Shown here in pieces: positions 1-13,100 of a stretch of 64,000 nt of DNA. The notes beneath the pieces were generated by a model that was not told the DNA's origin, searched no databases, and worked only from the letters and a program-made list of their open reading frames with translations. The first letter of the stretch is position 1. Each line of letters begins with the position of its first letter. This stretch comes from Saturnia japonica (Eukaryota; Arthropoda; Insecta; Lepidoptera; Saturniidae). The DNA lies in NCBI GenBank assembly GCA_033032175.1, contig CM065321.1, positions 5,912,501 through 5,976,500 of the forward strand, in the 5' to 3' direction. The position numbers were made by a program, and so were the translations under genes.

Positions 1-1410
1 CATATCACCATGCGTATCTACTTAATATGTTATGTACAAAACAAATTCTCAAAAACAAATCTCCGATCGATACTTGACCTTTGCTCTATCCAATTATTAT
101 TTAATACCCATAAAGACGACCCATACGAGGTGCCTTAAGCCAGATTAAGATAAGCCGTGGATGAAACAGAACTTGTCCACGCTATATCATTACGTGCATT
201 AAACTTTAAACGGCCGCCTATCCAATATTATAATCATATTGGATCTAAATTGTATCAAAAATATTATGAAAACAGGATCGAATATGTGGACAGATTATAG
301 GTATCCCTGTCATCTTTATCAGAGTTACAAGGGTAGAAACAATAAATTAACAAGCGATTTGTTTCTAATAAACTACTAATATTAATAGCGAAATTATATT
401 GCATTGCCATTTTAAGAATGTATTTAATAGTGGTTGTTTTTATTTAGTAATATTCATAAGTACCTAATAATTGTAATACCAGTTTATAAATGTCCCAGTG
501 TTGGGCGAAGGCCTCTTCTCGTGGGAAGACATAGTTGTAATCACCACGCAGTTCGTATTAGCGATTTCAAATGCCGAAAAGTCCAGTTTCTATATTTTTT
601 CCAAATACCCGGCTAAGTACTGCAAGAACGTTTATCGAACGTTTCGTTTGCTTCTTGATGTTTTCCGTCACCGTAAGCCGGATAGTGTTGCCAATTCAAA
701 TCGGTAGGCAATAATTATGTGAATTCAGACAAAAATTCGGGTCTATTAACTGCGAACAATGAATGAATATTCCGCCGGTCTAAACTAACACGACCACCAC
801 TACTGAATAGACCTATGTTTGTGGTTATTTATTTTATATTTATTACTTTCACTACCAATAATGAAATATTAATCGAAGTGTTATTTAATATTACCAATAA
901 ACACGACGAAGTCTTAGGTCATCGTAAGAAGAGGCTATCTTGTTTTATTAAACAATAATATATTTACAGCCTGTTTACATTAACGGGTAAAGAAATTGGA
1001 TATAACTCGCTACGGAGAATTGGACATAACTCGCTACATACACTATAGTTAATAAACAGTTAGTATTTATTGTAACACGTACAATAACTCTCACCAAACT
1101 ATAAAACTGATTCACAACCAGTATACCTACAATGATAATTGAATTAATAGACGTGGACGGCCACCCACGCGTTCATGATACGCCATTGTTAAACTGGTGA
1201 CAAATATTGACACGATCAATTCGTTCTTCGTCGACAATGTACCGCGGTACATACATTAATGTGATCAGCGGTGTGTATTTTTTTAATTTGCACCATCTTA
1301 ATTTATGGGGACGACATTAGTTGTATATGCGCCGGCGCGGAACGGAACATTTGGTTTTTTCTTTTTTTTGCAGATATAACTAATAATTTTATTAAAGGTG
1401 ACAAACAAAC

Positions 1411-1640
1411 GTACGCCTGATTGTAAACGGTTACCGTAATACCTAAGTATCACCAGCGCGTTGCCAACCATGAAACCCCCTTCGCGAAAAGGGTCTGGAA
1501 ATGCTAGTCACCGCAGTAACACAACACGAGGTTATCTGGCTGCGGTCTTATGTAACTCAGTTGTATTATACCAGTCGGGCTGCCCCAAGTAGAGAGAAAT
1601 CTCCAAAGATATTTCTATGTGAAGATACCTTTCATAAAAG
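1411..1640 (+). repeat. Dispersed moth repeat, copy 1
   Basis: It starts with GCCTGATTGTAAACGGTTACC and ends with CAGTCGGGCTGCCCCAAGTA followed by GAGAGAAATCTCCAAAGATATTTC. The same start and end occur in the same order at 54390-54635, and the end alone at 62636-62705. The shared order of two blocks about 190 bp apart shows a genuine repeat unit. No coding capacity is seen; the class is unknown. Confidence 0.65.
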
Positions 1641-3708
1641 AGACTCAAACCCTTAAATTTCAAAAGGGTTCCGCTGTGGAACCTTTCACTTACCTACTCT
1701 ACCACACCCCAACGATCGCCCTAAGGTCGAAATTCGACCACTGACTTTTTGATCATAGAGTATTTTCTGTTTTACATTTGCAGTATTCATGAACTTAAAC
1801 AATGAGTATTATCTACATCACTTGCTGTCACATTTCTTTGAGTGATACTGTCAATATTCTGGGGGGTTAAGTTCAATGGCACTGGTCGGGTTAGGGTTCG
1901 CAGTATTAATTTATATAATTTAATATATTAGTAACATATATTAGGTATAGATAATTTTTAGCTTTCTGCACTCCTTCTCCATATAAACTTTAATCGTGCC
2001 AAATCTCACAGTCTTCCGTGCACGCAATACGCTTAGAAAGGGGTAGAAAGCTTTTGCTTCACGTATTAATTATATAGATAAATCCCAAGAAATACATAAA
2101 TATGAGAAAGATATCAAGGTCGGTAGAAATGACTTTTAAGGTTGTTGTTGTCACCGATAAAATAGCCAGCCAGCTAACGGGTGCCAAGTTCCATAGCAAT
2201 TCCTTTGATAATAACTGTAGGAAAGTACTTTCTTCAATTCATTTGTAAAACAATTGATTACTTTCATTGGCATAGGATTTCTAACTTAGCAAGTATTAAT
2301 TGTCAATAAATTACTATAAAAAATGAATCCTTTAACTACAAATTAACGTAGTATTTATTTGTGAGTTTCAGAGATTAGCACGTTTAAACAAACGAACAAA
2401 CAATCTTTTCAGATTTATAATATTAGTATAGATAGTACAGAATCTTCTTAACCCAATAAAGACATTGTCTCTTCCCTACAATGTACTAAAGAGTGTAGAT
2501 ACAATTACGACTCAGGATGTAATGAATCCCAACCAGTATAAATACTCGAGAGTTTTGCAAATCTTTATTAATCGTGACGTATAAACGAAGAAAATTCAAC
2601 GTTCACTCAGACTTTATCCAGTTACGAACTATCTACGTAAGCCTAATTACTAGGCAAAACGCGTTCCGCAGCCGACTACTTTGAAACCGAGTTCTGCGTA
2701 CAGATAAATACAAAAGTGCTTCATTACTTTAATTATAAAACAGACAAGCGAGTTGATACGTAATCTAGGTATAGCGTGCTAACCCTTCAAAGGTCAATGT
2801 TAAGAAATAATTAAATTATGACGTAATTATAATTATCATAAATTATTTCTATATCATAACTATGTCATTTGTTATGTAAATAATGTCATAAAATTTATGG
2901 ATAGGCTCTACTCTTTTTGAATATAAAATTGGTAAAATAGATTATTTTTAACCCTTAACCCACTTAATTATTTGAAACATGTTTTCATGTAGATACTCGT
3001 ATCAACTGTCATCTCAGATTTCGCACCTTTCTTTTTCACCTTTATTCCTATCCTTTCTATATTCTATCCTTTAATCCAACGGTGATATACAATATGATAT
3101 ACAAGCCCGTTGAAGTTACCAAAACCTCTAATGGCTCCAGGAACATGAAGGCTAACAGTAGAGTCCCTTTTAAAATTAAACAATTTAGCTTCGTTTCCTT
3201 TTTTTTATTTGTAGAATTAAACCATATTTAAAATACCTAATTATAAACGACCAGAAGAAGTAAAAATCTTTACTAAAATTTAACTTACTTCTACATCGTC
3301 TTGTAATTCTAATGCATAATTATTTTTTTTGCATTATCAGCTAGTGAACTGTCACTTCGAACACAAAGAAAAAAACATTTTAACATTATTCTAAGTAGGT
3401 AATTTAAAAAAAAGGTTTTAATAATCGTCAGTTAACCTACAAAGATAATTCTAAGAACTGTTTACTTTCATCTCGCCGTGTATATTACAAGCAGATCATA
3501 GATCATGAGGCGGATTTAATATAAAATATTCAACCACGTTCATGTTCAGATCAAAGCCACGAAAACGTTTAAATTTATAATAAACAATTCGCATTTGTTT
3601 ATATTATATTTAAAAAATCGTTTTAACTTTTAAAATAAATTGGTTTGGAGTTTAAACCCATTCTCATGTTTTAGTGTCCTTGTCTGCATAGTCGAAGTAA
3701 TTAATTAA

Positions 3709-3731
3709 ATATATGTATATATATATATATA
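3709..3731. repeat. AT dinucleotide microsatellite
   Basis: A run of alternating AT with one TATG interruption. Confidence 0.8.
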
Positions 3732-4079
3732 CTATTACCTATATCAATATCAAAAATATCTAGAGATTGTTTGTTTGTTTAAATGCGCTAATCTCCGAAA
3801 CTACCAGTTAAAATTGATGAATTATTTTTCATTCTTGTAGACTATTTATTGAGGAAGGATATAGGCTACATAACTTCAAGCTACGACTCTAAAGAGCGTA
3901 GCAGTAACCATGAACGCGAAGAAATCTGGCAAGTATGGGAAGTGAGAACAACGATAGGCTACACAGGTCCGTTGATGATTAAATAAATTAAACACAGGGA
4001 AAAACACGAGCTATAACTAGTATGTAATATAGTAGTAGTACTTGGTAGTAATAGAACAATAAAAGGTAGCTTACGATGG

Positions 4080-4090
4080 AAGAGCTAGAC
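4080..4090 (+). repeat. Left target-site duplication of non-LTR element
   Basis: AAGAGCTAGAC, repeated exactly at 5214-5224. The two copies bracket a truncated jockey-like element, so the 11 bp is read as the duplication made on insertion. Confidence 0.75.
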
Positions 4091-5213
4091 AGTAACATTG
4101 ATTTTTCAAAATTAAAAGCCATTCAAAACTAAATGTCTAGCATACGCTGATGATTTAAAGGTCTACCATAATATTCTATCATATGAAGATTGTATTGATT
4201 TACAAAATGACATTAATCATTTGCATCTTTGGTGTACTCGAAATAACATGACATTAAATATTCAAAAGTGTCATTTGATTACTTTTACGAAAAAACGGTC
4301 TCCAATAGTGTATCCATATAAAATAAACAATACATTGTTACAGCGTCAGAATACAGTAAAGGATCTTGGTGTATGGTTTGATTCAAAACTAGCCTATACG
4401 TACCACTATGACTACATCACATCCAAAGCTAACAAAGTTATGGGTTTTATATTTAGAATGTCAAGACCATTTAAAGATCCTGCTACATTAATAACTTTGT
4501 TTATGACATTGGTTAGAAGCATCCTGGAGTATTTTTCGGTGGTATGGAATCCATACTATCACATACACAATGACAGCATCGAAGCTATCCAAAGACGTTT
4601 TGTACGTTATTTAGCATCAAAATGTGGACTGAGGCGTAAACTACCTTCATATGAAACTAGGCTAAATCACTTTGGTATCAAAACACTGTCATCCAGACGT
4701 AGCTTTAGCTCATATTCTATTCTACATAAAATAATCAATGCCAAATGGGATACAACAGAGTTGTTAAGCCAACTATCAATAACCACAAGAGTAAACCGGA
4801 ATCAAAATATCTTCCACGTTCCATATTGCTCAAATAATGTCTCATACTATAATCCGTTATACAGAATGTGCAGAGAATACAATGATAATGCCAGGGTTTT
4901 GGACATATTTGATAGAAATATAAGCAGTAGTTTTCAATCATCTGATTAATCTTTTGATTTTATTTGGAGAAGCTATTTATGCGCTAAAACTTTATGTAGT
5001 TTTTCTAATATAATTAATTGAATTATTTTGTATTATTTTTATTATTTTTTTTATTATTTTTATTATTTTCTTTATTCTTTGTATTTTGTTTGTAAAATTA
5101 AATGTTGTGCCCAACTATAATAGGAAAGCGAATTTAGTTCTATAAGTTACTATTGTTAATGTGTATTTTGTGTTTTAGTTTGGTTTCTGTTGTTGAGCCA
5201 TAATAAATAAATA
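4091..5213 (+). mobile_element. 5'-truncated jockey-like non-LTR retrotransposon
   Basis: The insertion is bounded by an 11-bp direct repeat (4080-4090 and 5214-5224) and ends in a TAAA-type tail (about 5200-5213), as expected for target-primed reverse transcription. It contains only the C-terminal half of a reverse transcriptase ORF plus an AT-rich 3' UTR with TTATT runs (5030-5070). The endonuclease, ORF1 and the RT fingers are missing. It resembles the element at the right edge of the window (62985-64000) in its thumb region. Confidence 0.8.
4116..4949 (+). pseudogene. Reverse transcriptase C-terminal fragment (jockey-like)
   Basis: The frame is open from 4116 to the TAA at 4947-4949. It begins just before the catalytic YADD box (4143-4154) and continues through a thumb/connection region with motifs NIQKCHLITF, DLGVWFDSKL, SRPFKDPATLITLF, VRSILEYFSVVWNP and IEAIQRRFVRYL, all usual for jockey-superfamily RTs. 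The part after the YADD box is uninterrupted and ends in a natural-looking stop. The palm and fingers upstream of YADD are absent, so it cannot encode a working enzyme. An in-frame TAA at 4113-4115 marks the limit of readable coding sequence. The polymerase identity is firm; the clade within the jockey group is not. Confidence 0.85.
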
Positions 5214-6392
5214 AAGAGCTAGACGGATGATTTTATATTTCGGAACAATTAAATTCTAAACAAGTTATTTCGGGGTTCGATTTCGCAAAGCACGGCCTCC
5301 TACATAATATACCTACCTAACTACATCTACGAATGCATTCAAAAGAGTTAGGACTAGTGATATACAAAAACTACGACCAAAAGTAAGATTTCAACTGAAC
5401 TTCATTTTAATCTAAGAATTCTGGACCTTGAATAAACCAGTCAAATGACTGTCGCTGAATTAATTAGCCTGAGATAAATTAGAGACGAGGCTGACGGTAG
5501 GATCCTATGCAAAATGTTTATACGACCCTTTGTGTTCATTTGAAACGTGCATGAATAAACATGTCTGAATATTTAAGTCTGTTCAATATACAAGCCAATA
5601 AATACGATAATTAAGTTATTGTCCTGGTATGAAGTAGTAAATATGCATGCAGTCCATCTGGTGTTAAATGATCAAAATGACCGCAGTCATAACTAAGGTT
5701 TTTTTGATAGTACTATTTATATATTTACAAATTTATTTATTTTTTATAATTAAATAATTTATTTTAATTTATTTATTTAATAATTTCTCATTATTTAAGA
5801 TTACTATTGACCTTATCAAAGATAAGTCATACAGAGTATATAGGTCAGTCACTCTTGAGAACTGAGTTGGAACGCCTCGTATAGGTAGGTACTTGTGTTT
5901 GGTTTATTATGAATAAGTTTTCATTATTGGGGAGTATTATTGACCTTATCAAATGCTGGTAATTTTCGTCATTCGATCCATTCCGATCGGAATCTGGTCA
6001 TAACTTAGTAAAATAGTGACAATACAAAAAAATATATAAATACTAAATGTAAAAATTTAATATAAAATATTAAATTGACTCTTTGGTGCCGACATGAAGA
6101 GCTACACCATTTCTTCCATTTTACTGGGCCAATCATGCCCAACATACAAGAAGTTAGATTTTTTTTTTTTCGGAAATAAAATACCTATTGGTTCTTTTCG
6201 TTTAGGTTACTTTCGTATATCAAAAGACCTATAGAGGGCTCCGTGACACCCGTGCGAGTGCAGGCAGACAAAATGGAAGCTACTTACAGAGAAAAACCCC
6301 ATCTACGCCTCAAGACACAAATATGGGTTTCTATTTTTGATAAATGGTTTGCTTTATTTTCATACTATAAAAATGAACTGCAAGTGACAAGT

Positions 6393-6614
6393 AAAGGTTC
6401 ATTTAGGTATAATGAAAGTTCACAAGTGAGTGTGCTCTTCGGAAAAGAATATTTTGTATGGGACGGATATTTCGTAAAGTGGCCATCAAATTTCAGATAC
6501 AAAAGATTTTTGAGAATGTAATCAATTTTCCCATTGTGCTTAATATCTAATCTAGGGTATAATTGTGATATTATATAAGTACTTTTGTGCATGACTGTTA
6601 TCAATTGGGTAAAA
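6393..6614 (+). repeat. Unclassified dispersed repeat B, copy 1
   Basis: It shares with 52941-53163 the ordered blocks AAAGGTTCATTT / AATGAAAGTT, GGACGGATATTTCGTA, ACAAAAGATTTTTG, and TACAATTGTGATATTA..TTTTGTG.ATGACTGTTAT. Both copies lie on the plus strand and have similar length (about 222 bp). No terminal inverted repeat, poly(A) or pol III box was seen. A small ORF crossing this region (6243-6521) is explained by the repeat and is not called. Confidence 0.6.
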
Positions 6615-8054
6615 TAGTTGATTAACCCTACTACGCTTGTGTTTTACGGCTAAACAATGTATTTGAATTAATACATAAACAAAATAACCAAAAACAAATC
6701 GAAATATCAACAAAATATATTAATCTCCAAATTGCCGCCAATAATCTCGCTTGAACATGTCCCTATGTGCATAATATTATTAAACAAAAACAAAATAATT
6801 CCGATGGATATTGAACGAGGCATTCCTCATGAGAACTCTACATCGTTTTGCCCTGAGATGTATACTTAAACCGATCATTATGAAAAACGGGATCACCTTT
6901 ACTGAACGACTGTACAAACCAGTTTACTCACTTCATGTATCATGTCTTGAACAATATGGCATGCCACGACAGCGTACCGACGAAAAACGATCATCGCGAA
7001 ATGCAACATTTTTAAAAAAGTAAAAGATTTCTTTTTGTTTACGCATACGTAAACTTTATGCTAACGGACTAAGGCTTATTTTATTTTGTCGAACTGCAAA
7101 AATCGTATGATATATGTCCGCTTGTCCAGTGCTCTGGTAGGCGTGGGTCAGATAAACTGATTTTACGTTTTTTCCATACTGGCCGATGTAATACCGACCG
7201 TGTAAAAAGGCATTAAAGTTGGATGTCAAAGGAAACGTACCATCGGGTTATTCACCCCGGTTTAGCATTGCGACTTTAATTTTTGCGATTTTTTTTTGTT
7301 GTTGACTGTTGACAATTACTTGTTAAATTCCCACAGACATACTAACTCTTACCATAAAGAGTGAGACGACAAAAATATGCGGTCACTATTTTTGTTGGTT
7401 GTTTACATCAGCCGTCCAAAATCATTCATACGTTTATTACTTTTTAAGTATTATAGTGTGTCAATATGCTAAGTGCTGCCTATATGATCTTATATTTTCC
7501 GTGTTTTTTTTTTTAATGTTATCATGGCAAAGTTTGAAATAGTCTATTCGATGTTTAAATCCATCGGCGGTCGCGAGGATATGTCGGGTTCTACCGAGCT
7601 ACCACGGCAATGTTGCATTGACATTACCTGTAAATATGGTTTTGTGGACAAAATATTAAATTTTCAAACATAATTAATTTAATAAACAACAACAATGGTG
7701 ATACCATAACGTCACAATTATATTTATTTATCTATATTTCTAAATATATATAATTATGATGAATTGAAAAGAAAGCAATTGCAGGATTTATAGCGCTTAT
7801 AAACACTCTGTACCGTCACCACAAAATAATAATAGAAGTAAAAAAAAATAATCATATGAATATTTTTGGTTAATGAAAGACTCCGGAACCTTAAATAATT
7901 GTCTGCTGAATCATTCCAGTGTAATGAGGATACGAATTTAGTGAAATTAATATTTAACGACAACGAAAAGCTAAAAAAATCCGTAGTATGACACAAATGT
8001 TTTAAATTTTCTTACTTAACATTAATAAATAATAGTAACAGAAATCACTGATCA

Positions 8055-8240
8055 TATCTTCGCCGTACTCTGAAGCTTTGAAACTCTCAGCTAGTGTGTT
8101 CCTTCCTACAACATGGAGTCCTTCGAACCTAAAGTGAAGAGACATTTAAGCATGACAGCGACGATTAGCGATTAATTGTATAACCATCAGTGGTGGCCGA
8201 TGATATAATATTGCACTGTTATTACCATCAGGTACAGTGC
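8055..8240 (+). mobile_element. 3'-end fragment of non-LTR retrotransposon
   Basis: The region resembles the terminal part of the RT ORF and 3' UTR seen at 16655-17215, 53455-53775 and 60238-60430. Shared landmarks are CTGAAGCTTTGAAACTC (from a KLWN-type motif), GGAGTCCTTCGAACCTAAAGTG (a SF..RV-type motif) and a final block ending ATCAGTGGTGGCCGATG. It is heavily mutated. Confidence 0.45.
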
Positions 8241-10176
8241 TGTAATTTTGTCGTGCTACGATAAAAAAAGACGCATTTTATGATTTTCCAAAAGTTTTAG
8301 ATTTCAATGTTAATAAATAATAACAGAACTCGCAGTCGCGTTTTACGTTACCAACTATTTCACTAAATGATCCGTTAAAAAATAATGACTATACTGAATA
8401 ATCTTTGATTAAACAAACAACTGCATCTTTAGTTCCAGTTAGCATTTAAATCTACTTACCATACCTAGTATGCTAAATAAATTATAAATTGTTTTCGTTT
8501 AGAAACATTGAAAATAATATTTATAAATACAAATATGTATTTAAAAAAATCATGTACCTAATTCTACTTACACCGCAGGACAATATCTCCACTTTTAAAA
8601 ATGATAATAAAAACTCTATTAAACCATCATATTCAACAAAAGTATAATAATACCACTATTTTAAAACTAAATTAAACATGTGAATAAAGGTTAAATTACG
8701 TTCTAAATGTTTTCATAATAATGGTAGGGAATGTTATGTCCCAGACGTATATTTATCTTAAACGACATTTTGTTATCCCGTGTTTATATTATATTTTGTG
8801 GTATTAGAATAGAGGTTATTATATTTTTTGTATGATTACTTTGTTTCAAGTGAAATTGGCCTCGGCTCGTCGACTCGGACAAACGACAATTTAATTTTCT
8901 TCAAAAATGGGTAATGATATACTAACCCTGTCCATCGGTTACACGCGATAATCAAGCTACAAACTGTTTAAAAGTATCAAGACTGTTACTACCACAATAA
9001 TAATTAAGGAATGTCATTTTTAAATGCAACCTCTTTTTTATTATTTGTCTTTTTAACCATAATAATCGATTAGAAATATGACAATAATAGCGGCGAGTAA
9101 ATTCTGTGAGAAAAAAGATTAATTACAAGATCAAAAATACCTGTGCCATAGTTGATTATTTGTTATGCTAAAATTCAAAAGTAAATACATAACTGAATCT
9201 ACTGTACGAAAATATACAAAAATTAGTCCCTTTATATTTAGTATCATACCAACCATAGAAGAACTATGTTGATGAATCTTGATACCTAAAATAATTTTTA
9301 AAGTATTAACTTTCTTCTATGCTCCATTTGAAAAGTTTTTGTTCGGTATATAATTGTAGCACACATTATCTATCCATAGAGAGTAGTGGTTAAATTTAAA
9401 AGGTAGGATTTAACTTTGACACAGCACGTCGCGCGTCGGCCCCGAATGCTTACTAAATGAATAGTAATTTAGTTTTCGGATTAAATCGTTTCAAACACGC
9501 GACACAAAACCACTTTTCTATTCTCGACTCGAGTCCAAACCGTCATTTTACACAATTTTACCCAATCGTTCTCCGTTCTCGGAATTAATTTGATATTAGC
9601 CTTTGAAAACGTAAGGTGTGGTTTTGAGTTCGCCATAGAGTTATTTTGAAGAGTCATTTAAACAACCAGTATTTAGGGCTTGCTCTAGACTCGATAATCT
9701 TTAAGAATTAGGTAGCAATTCACTTATAATTTTAATGTTTGCCAACCGTGTTTTAATGTAGTAATGTATGGTTGAGATTTTGGATATGCCTCGTAGTGCA
9801 GTTCTAATGAGCCCTGCTATTGAGCCGAGAGTTCTTGAGTTTGATCACGGTACATGACAGACTATTTGGTGAATATAAATTCTGTCTTTTTAACACTTAA
9901 TTTCCATATAAGTACCCGTATACCAGCCGTTTATCAACATTATTACAAGCTATGCTTAGCATGGCATCAAATAGCAATGTTGAAAATTATCTACTCTGTG
10001 TTTATATCATTATGTATTACTAATTTTAATAAATTACAATATTATGAAAATTATTATTTTATCTATTTTAAGAGATTCAGTAACTGGGACTTTATGCACA
10101 GATTAAGATATTAAAAAGTATGGGTCTATCAAAATTCTAGAAGAATAATTATATAAATATCATGATGAAAACTTTG

Positions 10177-10191
10177 GCTTTCTTGTTTCAG
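10177..10191 (+). promoter_or_regulatory. Splice acceptor of zinc-finger exon
   Basis: A pyrimidine-rich tract GCTTTCTTGTTTCAG ends in AG at 10190-10191. The following codon GAA (10192) opens the conserved reading frame in phase 0. The in-frame ATGs just upstream (10162, 10165) lie in the intron side of this site and are unlikely starts, because the sequence between them and the AG reads as a splice signal. Confidence 0.7.
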
Positions 10192-13100
10192 GAATCACAG
10201 TCCAGTAGCGCAGAAAGATGGAGCAGCCGTGGTCCAGAGCACAGTATGGCTCTACAGCAGATCCTAAAGTTACAAGAAGCAAGAGCTCTCCACAAAACTT
10301 CGCTGTTACCGATCTACAAAAAGAGCGGTCTAGCCTCACCAACCGGTACAGTGGATTTCGAAAAAATGAAAGAGAAGAAATCAGACTATCATGATATAAG
10401 AGCAATGGAGCAGACAAAACTGGAAGTTGAATTTAGAAAATTAATGGAACACTCTGATTTCCGAAATGAAGAATCGATAAAATACTTTCAACAAATGATG
10501 GAAGCCAAACAACATTATTATTTAAAAAATATTCAAGAAAAAGAAAGAAGACAGAGTTTAATAGAGAGTAATGTTGAAGTAAAGAAAGAAGCGTTATCTC
10601 CCACTCAAGTGAGATCATTCTCTGATCAAAATCAATCACATTCAGCGAGAGTAGCATCAGCTAATGTTTCACCCAGCCACAGTATTCGTCTATCTACCTC
10701 ATCCAGTCCTCTCTCTACCACTAGTCCAATCAACTCATCTCCATTAAGTCATCTTCAAAATATGCAACCATTTGACTATCGTAAAAATAAAATTGCCGAA
10801 AGTAATGAAAAAGAAGACAAGAAGCTACCACATGAAACTCATTCTACAGAAAAAGCTCTAGATTTAATGAGAAATCAGTTTTTTAACTTCCCACTTCCAC
10901 CTAATTTGCCTATACCGCCTATTTCAATGCCATCAACATTTAATCATCCTGCTGCAATGGTCGCTGCTCTTAGCCAAAATCCAATGGGATTAGCATCTTT
11001 GCAAGCACTTTTACCGCAAATGTCTACAAAACAAGCAGATGTTTCAGAATGTAAAATTAATAACACTACCCATAAAAGTAAAATAGAGGACTCACGAAGT
11101 GAAGAAGAAAATGTACTTAATTTAAGCAAAGATACTTCATATTTGGATGCTGCCCAGAATACAAGAAACAGGCTACTAAATCACTGTATGAGTCCACCGA
11201 AAAGACAATGGGGTGCAACTCAGATGCCATTAAATTTAGGTACACATTTCATAAATCCAGCGACGGGCAAGAAAAGAGTCCAATGTAATGTATGCTTAAA
11301 AACGTTCTGTGATAAAGGAGCTTTGAAAATTCACTTCTCTGCTGTTCATCTTCGTGAAATGCATAAATGTACTGTTGAAGGCTGTAGTATGATGTTTAGT
11401 TCAAGAAGATCCCGAAATAGACACAGTGCAAATCCTAATCCTAAGTTGCACTCACCACATTTGAGGCGAAAAATTTCACCTCATGACGGTAGAAGCGCTC
11501 AAACACATTCAGTTCTTATTTCACCTCATGCAGCAGGACTTAATATACCACCAGTAATGAATTCGATGCATCCATTTGGCTCATATCCGCTCTTGAATCC
11601 TTCGCATAATTTAAGACGATACCCACCGAATGTACACATGGATTACAAAAATAATTTAAATATGGGTTTTCCATTAACATTCGACCACGCACATCAAGGT
11701 CATCATGAGTCTGATTCTGCTGAAAATAAAGATACAGATGGACAAACAGAATCTGATGAAGATGATGGCATAGTTGTTGTAGCAGGAGACGATGATGATG
11801 ACGAAGGTGATCATATAGATACCAGTGATTATTATTCTAACCTTAATAAATCCACAGGCTCTGTTGATGACTCCGAAACCGATTACGATCAGAGAAGTTT
11901 TAGCGACAACAATGAAGCATGTGATAATAGAAAAGATGATACAGTTAGTCCAGAAGTTCTAAAAAGAAAACGTAAAAACCTAAATCCCACACGTTTACAA
12001 AATAATCTTGTTGTAGAAAATAACTCTGTAAACCAGAATCATAACTACAATAAAAATTGTAGTGATAATTCAGTAGATCTTAAAAGAGTAAAAAAAGAGG
12101 ATGTATCCAAAGGTGATTCTAAATGTGCTGAACTACATAAACATACCGAAGAATTAAAAGTAAAAGAAGAAGTATCCTCAGTCAAAGAAGAACCAACGGA
12201 TATGACATACTACGCACAAGATCTTCGTATAAAAGATGAGCCAGTGGAAAAACCAAATGAGTTCAAAACTAGTACACCAAACGAAGAGACGTTTTCTTCT
12301 GAAAATGCACTGAAACGTTTAGAAAGTTTATCAAAAGGAGACTTCCCAGATGTGTCGAATAAAAATGACACACACACTCTAGGACCATATAATGTCTCAA
12401 TGAACGAATCACTTGAATATTGCGATAGATCACCGTCATCCTCCGTGTCTAGTTACGATTACCCTTCTGAGGATATGCCAGGCCAAATCTTCGGGCATTT
12501 CGACAATGGATTTTTTGTAAGCATCACGGATGTCCCTGTGGACCATGAGAACCCGAGAAGATGTACAGTATGTGGAAAAATGTTCCAAAACGTATATACG
12601 TTAAAGACACATTATCAGAATGCGCATTTGAAATTAATGTATAAATGTATTTCTGAAGGCTGTAGAGCTGGCGTTTTCATCCAGAAGAAATCGTGATCGC
12701 CACAGTGGAAACGTAACTTTACATAGAAAAATTTCTTCTGAAGAATTAAGGGTAACTAATGAAACTTGTAGAATGTTAGAAAGAATACGTGAACAAATGG
12801 AAATGATTATAACGTTCAATGAGGAAGAACGTGCCGTCCCTTATGTAGACTCTCAAATTTACTACAAACTTAAGGAATCGGAAAAAATGAAGACACAAAT
12901 TGGTCAAATACCATTTACTTCTCCTTACCAACCTTTGCAATTACCCGACTACTTGAATAGTCGAGACATTTTGGCTCAGCACCCTTTTCTTTTTACGCCT
13001 TTCGGAATGCTACCAAACTTTCCTCCTATACCATTAGGCTTCTTACCACCTAGTCTCAACGCTTTTGGATGTCAATCATTAAACTATTCACCGCCTGTAA

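Larger units (their letters stand above)
1..4079. other. Non-coding stretch with repeat fragments
   Basis: No host exon is supported here. The segment holds a relic with the CCCAGTGTTGGGCGAAGGCC core of moth retroelement tails (about 490-560), a dispersed repeat (1411-1640), a 16-bp perfect palindrome (1237-1252), an AT microsatellite (3709-3731), and fragments of the common moth repeat with the GAGATTAGC..GTTTAAACAAAC core (about 2365-2430 and, inverted, 3750-3905). The remainder is AT-rich sequence in which I see nothing definite. If the zinc-finger gene has upstream exons to the left, this is either intron or 5' flank. Confidence 0.5.
5225..10176. other. Non-coding stretch upstream of zinc-finger exon
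   Basis: AT-rich DNA with no exon I can support. It holds one copy of an unclassified repeat (6393-6614) and a 3'-end fragment of a non-LTR element (about 8055-8240). The last part, up to the splice acceptor at 10191, must be intron if the exon call is right. Short upstream exons could be hidden here, but none can be recognised without transcript data. Confidence 0.5.

Noticed and set aside
6243..6521. 92-codon ORF
   Set aside because: It overlaps a dispersed repeat that has a second, non-coding copy at 52941.
9854..10114. 86-codon plus-strand ORF before the exon
   Set aside because: AT-rich, low-information protein without any domain, in probable intron.
10162..10191. ATG codons just upstream as the gene start
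   Set aside because: The stretch ends in a good splice acceptor (TTCTTGTTTCAG), so these codons most likely lie in an intron.
10160..10417. Minus-strand ORF opposite the start of the zinc-finger exon
   Set aside because: It is a shadow of the conserved plus-strand coding frame and has no domain.
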